A stretch of 64,000 nt of DNA, from positions 372,001-436,000 of the forward strand of contig NZ_JAGTXB010000001.1 in the NCBI RefSeq assembly GCF_018224885.1. Direction: 5' to 3'. A program made the position numbers and the translations under genes. Below are positions 61,008 through 64,000 of the stretch, piece by piece (positions within the stretch are counted from its first letter, which is position 1; the number at the start of each line of letters is the position of its first letter). The notes under the pieces were generated by a model, which saw only the letters and a list, made by a program, of their open reading frames with translations, did not search any database and was not told the origin of the DNA. This DNA is from Chitinophaga hostae. GTDB lineage: Bacteria; Bacteroidota; Bacteroidia; Chitinophagales; Chitinophagaceae.

Positions 61008-64000
61008 TTCTCCTTGTCTGGTTTTTCAAAATACGCCGGCAGTAAGGCTGTCAATGGCGCTATCAGCAGTTCGTATATGTCGAGGAAACTGGTCAGCGCT
61101 GCTTCCCTGTCAAAAAATCCCTGTTCAAATACTTGTGCGATATAAGGATCCGGCGATTCCTGCCGGTCAATCATCACCGTAAATTTGTTTTTGAATTTCT
61201 TCAGATCCATGGTGAGCACGTCTTTCTCCGTAACCTCCAGGTCCGGATAAAAAGAAATGATCTGGTCAAATCCTGCTTTATACACTTGCACGATTTCTGT
61301 TAACCGCTGGGCGGCTTCCGCAGGTGTTAACGGAATAGCCTGGAATGCATCTTCTTTTTTAGTACCTGAAATAAAGCAGAGGTTAGTAACCAGGCCGGCA
61401 GCTCTTCCGGCGAGGTAGCGGATATAAGCTTCCAACAGGTACTTGCTTTCCCGTTTTGACCAGGACACGTGTAACAGGGTATGGTCAAACACCCGGAGAT
61501 GACCTTTGAGCATACTGTTATCCACACTTATCTCCACCGGTATCCTCCTTTCAGTGGTGCCCTGGGTACAGGCTTCATACAGGTTGCGTACGGGTACTAC
61601 CAGGTCTTCCATGCGGTGAAGGGCTACTGTGGCCATATTACGTAGCGGCAGGCGGCCTTTTTTCACCAGGGTGGTTTGAAGGGAAGATTGTTCCGCGGCG
61701 GGCACCGGCAACAAATCATTTTTAACGGACCATTGCTGTAATTTATTCAGGTCAAAAATTTCTGTTTCGCTGAGCAGCAGCTGGCTGTCGTTATAGCGGA
61801 TGCCTAATACTTTATTATAGTATGCCCGGAAAGGATTTTTGAAGAAGCTGATCAGTTCTTCAAGGGAAATTTCCTCGAAGGTTAAAGGTGTGGTGATTTT
61901 ATTTTCGTTGAGAAAAGATGCGGTGGAGGCTTCTCTTGTGCTGAGGTAGGAAAAAAGACGCTCATCCGTTCCTGCATATTTCCTGCTGAAGCTTTGCAGC
62001 GGTTGCAGGGTTACCAGTTGTGTACGTACGTTTTCCGGTTCGCTGGCGCCGGCTTCAATATAGTCTATCAGTTCATCTACCAGCGCAGATGGTGGCAGGT
62101 CGGCATTGTCTTTAGCATTTTTACCAAGATAGCTGATATATAAATATTCCCTGGCGGAAAGCAGCGTTTCCAGGAAGAGGTGTTTGTCGTTTTCCTTCAC
62201 ATTACGATCGCCCTTTTGCCGGTTTTCTTCCATGATATTAAAGCTGGATTTATTTTCCCGGCGGGGAAATTTGTCATAGTTCAATCCCATCAGCGCTACT
62301 ACCTTGAAAGGGATACTGCGCATGGGAATGAGCGAGCAGAAGGTAATTCCGCCGTTTACAAACAGGCCGGCGCGGGTGCTGCCGGTGAGGGTATCGAGGA
62401 AGCTGTGGCCAAATACTTCGAAGCTTACTTTTTCGCTCATAAATTCATTCAGCGCATTGTAGGCGGTGAGTTGTTTGATGAGGGTGTTGTAATCTTCATC
62501 CACGTCTTCTACGGGTTCGAACACCAGGTTATGCAATACTCTTTCGGTGTAGGCTACCCATTCTACGATGGTGCGCGGGCGGCGTCTGTCGAGGATGGAT
62601 GACATCAGCACTTCGGCAAAATGACAAAAGCGGATTACGTCATGGGCATCGCTGCCCTCGGTGATATCGAGCGGGAAGAAGCTGTCTTCCCCATTGCCAT
62701 ATTCTTCTTCTCCACTCATACAGATACCGTACATGATCCTTTGAATGCCGTATTGCCAGCTAACAAAATGTGTTTCGTCCTTCTTGTGACCGCTGATGCC
62801 GAAGCGGATATTGGCCGCTTCAATAATGCGGCGGATGAGTACCGGGTCCTGCAGGTTGAAACGTTTACGGATATAGGAGAAGTCCAGCAACTGCATCACT
62901 GCTTCGGCCTTGAAGTTTTCCTCATTCATAGTGAGGATGGCATGAAGGGCATTGAAGAGATTGTCGTTGTCGGTATAGCTTTCGTCGGCGATGGTGTACC
63001 GGAAGGTATATGGTGCGTTGTTGAATACGGCCTTGATATAAGGTGCATATGCATCGATGTCGCTGACCATTACCACTATATCGCGGGGAGATAACTGTTC
63101 GCGGTGCCGGGCTACCAGGTGTACGAGGTAGTTGTAGAGCACTTCCACTTCGCGGGCAATGGTGTAGCAGGCATTGATGGTAACAGATCCGTCGTTGATA
63201 TCCTGTGCAGACAGGTGCTCCCTGTCGGCTGTGGTGGCGGCCATGAATATATCGTGCTGGATTTTATGCAGCAGGCTGTCGGTATCCGGTTCTACTGTTT
63301 CAATTTCTTCGTAGGCATTAATAAATGTGTCGTAGGCAAAGAAGAGGCCGAAGCTGTCCTGTATTACCCTGCCCCAGCCGGTTAGCAGGGCATTGCCGGC
63401 TTTGGCATCTTCCAGGTCTTTGAGTCCTTTTTGCCGCCAGCGGGCCAGTTGTTTTTCATTGCGGTCGTCGAACCAGAACATGACCGGGGCCGGGTTGATG
63501 ATATGAAAATGTACATCTATAAAAGAAGACAGTTCATGCAGGATCTTTACGTGGTAGGCGGTGATGATCGATAATCCGAACAAGTGGATCACGGGCATGC
63601 GGGATGCCAGTCCTGCTTTGTTATGCCCGGGATTACGCAGGGTATCGAGGATGTAGTTACCAACGATGGTTTTATCCGGCAGGGAGCCACCGGAGAGTTG
63701 TTTTACTTTTACCCAGAGCCAGTGTTGCCAGCCGGCGGAAGCCAGTTCTGGTGTGTTGGTATGCGTCCATGCCTGGATCATTTCCGGGCGGTATACCTGG
63801 TATTGGTCAAACAGATCCGCTACTTTTTCAGCCAGTGCCATACGTTTCAGGTCACTTTCCGCGTGTTGGCCGGTATAGTAGGCAGCTACCTTTGGAAATT
63901 TGGCCATAAACTCCTCCTGTCCCAACAGTTTAAATACGAGCCAGCTAAGGTTTTGAGGGGAGAGTACTTCTGAAAAGGGGCCGCCCAGGAGTACATACAG
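61004..64000 (-). CDS. recC: exonuclease V gamma-type subunit (RecC-like), 5' end outside window
   Basis: The frame is open from 64000 on the minus strand to a stop at 61004-61006: 998 residues, N-terminus missing. The first visible residues are L-Y-V-L-L-G-G-P-F-S-E-V-L-S-P-Q-N-L-S-W; an internal Met at 63925 is not the true start. V-M-V-S-D-I-D-A-Y-A-P-Y-I and F-C-S-L-I-P-M-R-S-I-P-F-K are RecC-type motifs of the inactive helicase-like subunit. It recognises and guides single strands in RecBC(D). RecB follows with a 4-nt overlap. Confidence 0.9.
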   Translation of the reverse strand: MYVLLGGPFSEVLSPQNLSWLVFKLLGQEEFMAKFPKVAAYYTGQHAESDLKRMALAEKVADLFDQYQVYRPEMIQAWTHTNTPELASAGWQHWLWVKVKQLSGGSLPDKTIVGNYILDTLRNPGHNKAGLASRMPVIHLFGLSIITAYHVKILHELSSFIDVHFHIINPAPVMFWFDDRNEKQLARWRQKGLKDLEDAKAGNALLTGWGRVIQDSFGLFFAYDTFINAYEEIETVEPDTDSLLHKIQHDIFMAATTADREHLSAQDINDGSVTINACYTIAREVEVLYNYLVHLVARHREQLSPRDIVVMVSDIDAYAPYIKAVFNNAPYTFRYTIADESYTDNDNLFNALHAILTMNEENFKAEAVMQLLDFSYIRKRFNLQDPVLIRRIIEAANIRFGISGHKKDETHFVSWQYGIQRIMYGICMSGEEEYGNGEDSFFPLDITEGSDAHDVIRFCHFAEVLMSSILDRRRPRTIVEWVAYTERVLHNLVFEPVEDVDEDYNTLIKQLTAYNALNEFMSEKVSFEVFGHSFLDTLTGSTRAGLFVNGGITFCSLIPMRSIPFKVVALMGLNYDKFPRRENKSSFNIMEENRQKGDRNVKENDKHLFLETLLSAREYLYISYLGKNAKDNADLPPSALVDELIDYIEAGASEPENVRTQLVTLQPLQSFSRKYAGTDERLFSYLSTREASTASFLNENKITTPLTFEEISLEELISFFKNPFRAYYNKVLGIRYNDSQLLLSETEIFDLNKLQQWSVKNDLLPVPAAEQSSLQTTLVKKGRLPLRNMATVALHRMEDLVVPVRNLYEACTQGTTERRIPVEISVDNSMLKGHLRVFDHTLLHVSWSKRESKYLLEAYIRYLAGRAAGLVTNLCFISGTKKEDAFQAIPLTPAEAAQRLTEIVQVYKAGFDQIISFYPDLEVTEKDVLTMDLKKFKNKFTVMIDRQESPDPYIAQVFEQGFFDREAALTSFLDIYELLIAPLTALLPAYFEKPDKEK

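Overview
The window looks like a chromosomal segment of a Bacteroidota species, most probably a Chitinophaga-like member of the Chitinophagaceae. The grounds are promoter boxes of the TTTG / TAnnTTTG type, a TonB receptor with a carboxypeptidase-regulatory-like N-terminal domain, a KdpD split into two proteins, a BBP2-type porin and a lone GH76 lipoprotein. This is inference from gene content; there is no rRNA or other species marker. No insertion sequence, integrase, prophage structural gene or CRISPR array is visible. The only RNA gene is tRNA-Asn(GTT).

Layout. 1-258: tail of a PLP aminotransferase. 0.6-7.6 kb: two TetR regulators, then a TolC / HlyD / RND tripartite exporter on one strand. 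7.7-15.2 kb: an NAD-centred block. It holds a nucleotidyltransferase-like/methyltransferase fusion, nicotinamide phosphoribosyltransferase (nadV), NMN adenylyltransferase-Nudix (nadM-like) and an NrtR-type Nudix regulator, plus a 21-bp palindrome sitting exactly on the predicted nad promoter. A divergent pair of small HTH proteins shares its own 24-bp palindrome. 15-21 kb: small lipoprotein, NTF2-like protein, M28 peptidase, GcvT, SRPBCC protein, ComB, and a metallo-beta-lactamase-fold protein with a zinc ribbon. 21.3-25.1 kb: SWIM/SNF2 helicase. 25.2-26.8 kb: AhpD-like and AraC genes. 26.9-39 kb: a potassium-uptake region with a small upstream gene, a 28-aa microprotein, kdpF, kdpA, kdpB, kdpC, a porin, split KdpD and a large hybrid kinase; no KdpE response regulator is present. 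39-46.5 kb: beta-barrel protein, enoyl-CoA hydratase, S9 peptidase, HflX, Rieske protein, GT39-like membrane glycosyltransferase. 46.7-47.7 kb: tRNA-Asn followed by an AT-rich toxin-antitoxin remnant whose AbiEii-type toxin is frameshifted and internally deleted. 47.7-57.5 kb: alpha/beta hydrolase, Crp/Fnr regulator, fatty acid hydroxylase, an AT-rich 1.2-kb gap with a possible 36-aa gene, GT2-like transferase, thymidylate kinase, TonB receptor, GH76 enzyme. 57.6-64 kb: recB and recC, with recC running off the right edge.

The most striking structure outside genes is a set of very long intergenic palindromes. One has perfect 63-bp arms, one 65-bp arms with a single mismatch, one perfect 49-bp arms, and two have 35-44-bp arms with one mismatch each. 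Arms are near-identical within an element but differ between related elements. They lie in tandem, convergent and divergent intergenic spaces, so plain transcription termination does not explain all of them. The second most interesting item is the fusion protein at 8750-10336, with a broken copy of its 3' end just downstream, next to NAD salvage genes.
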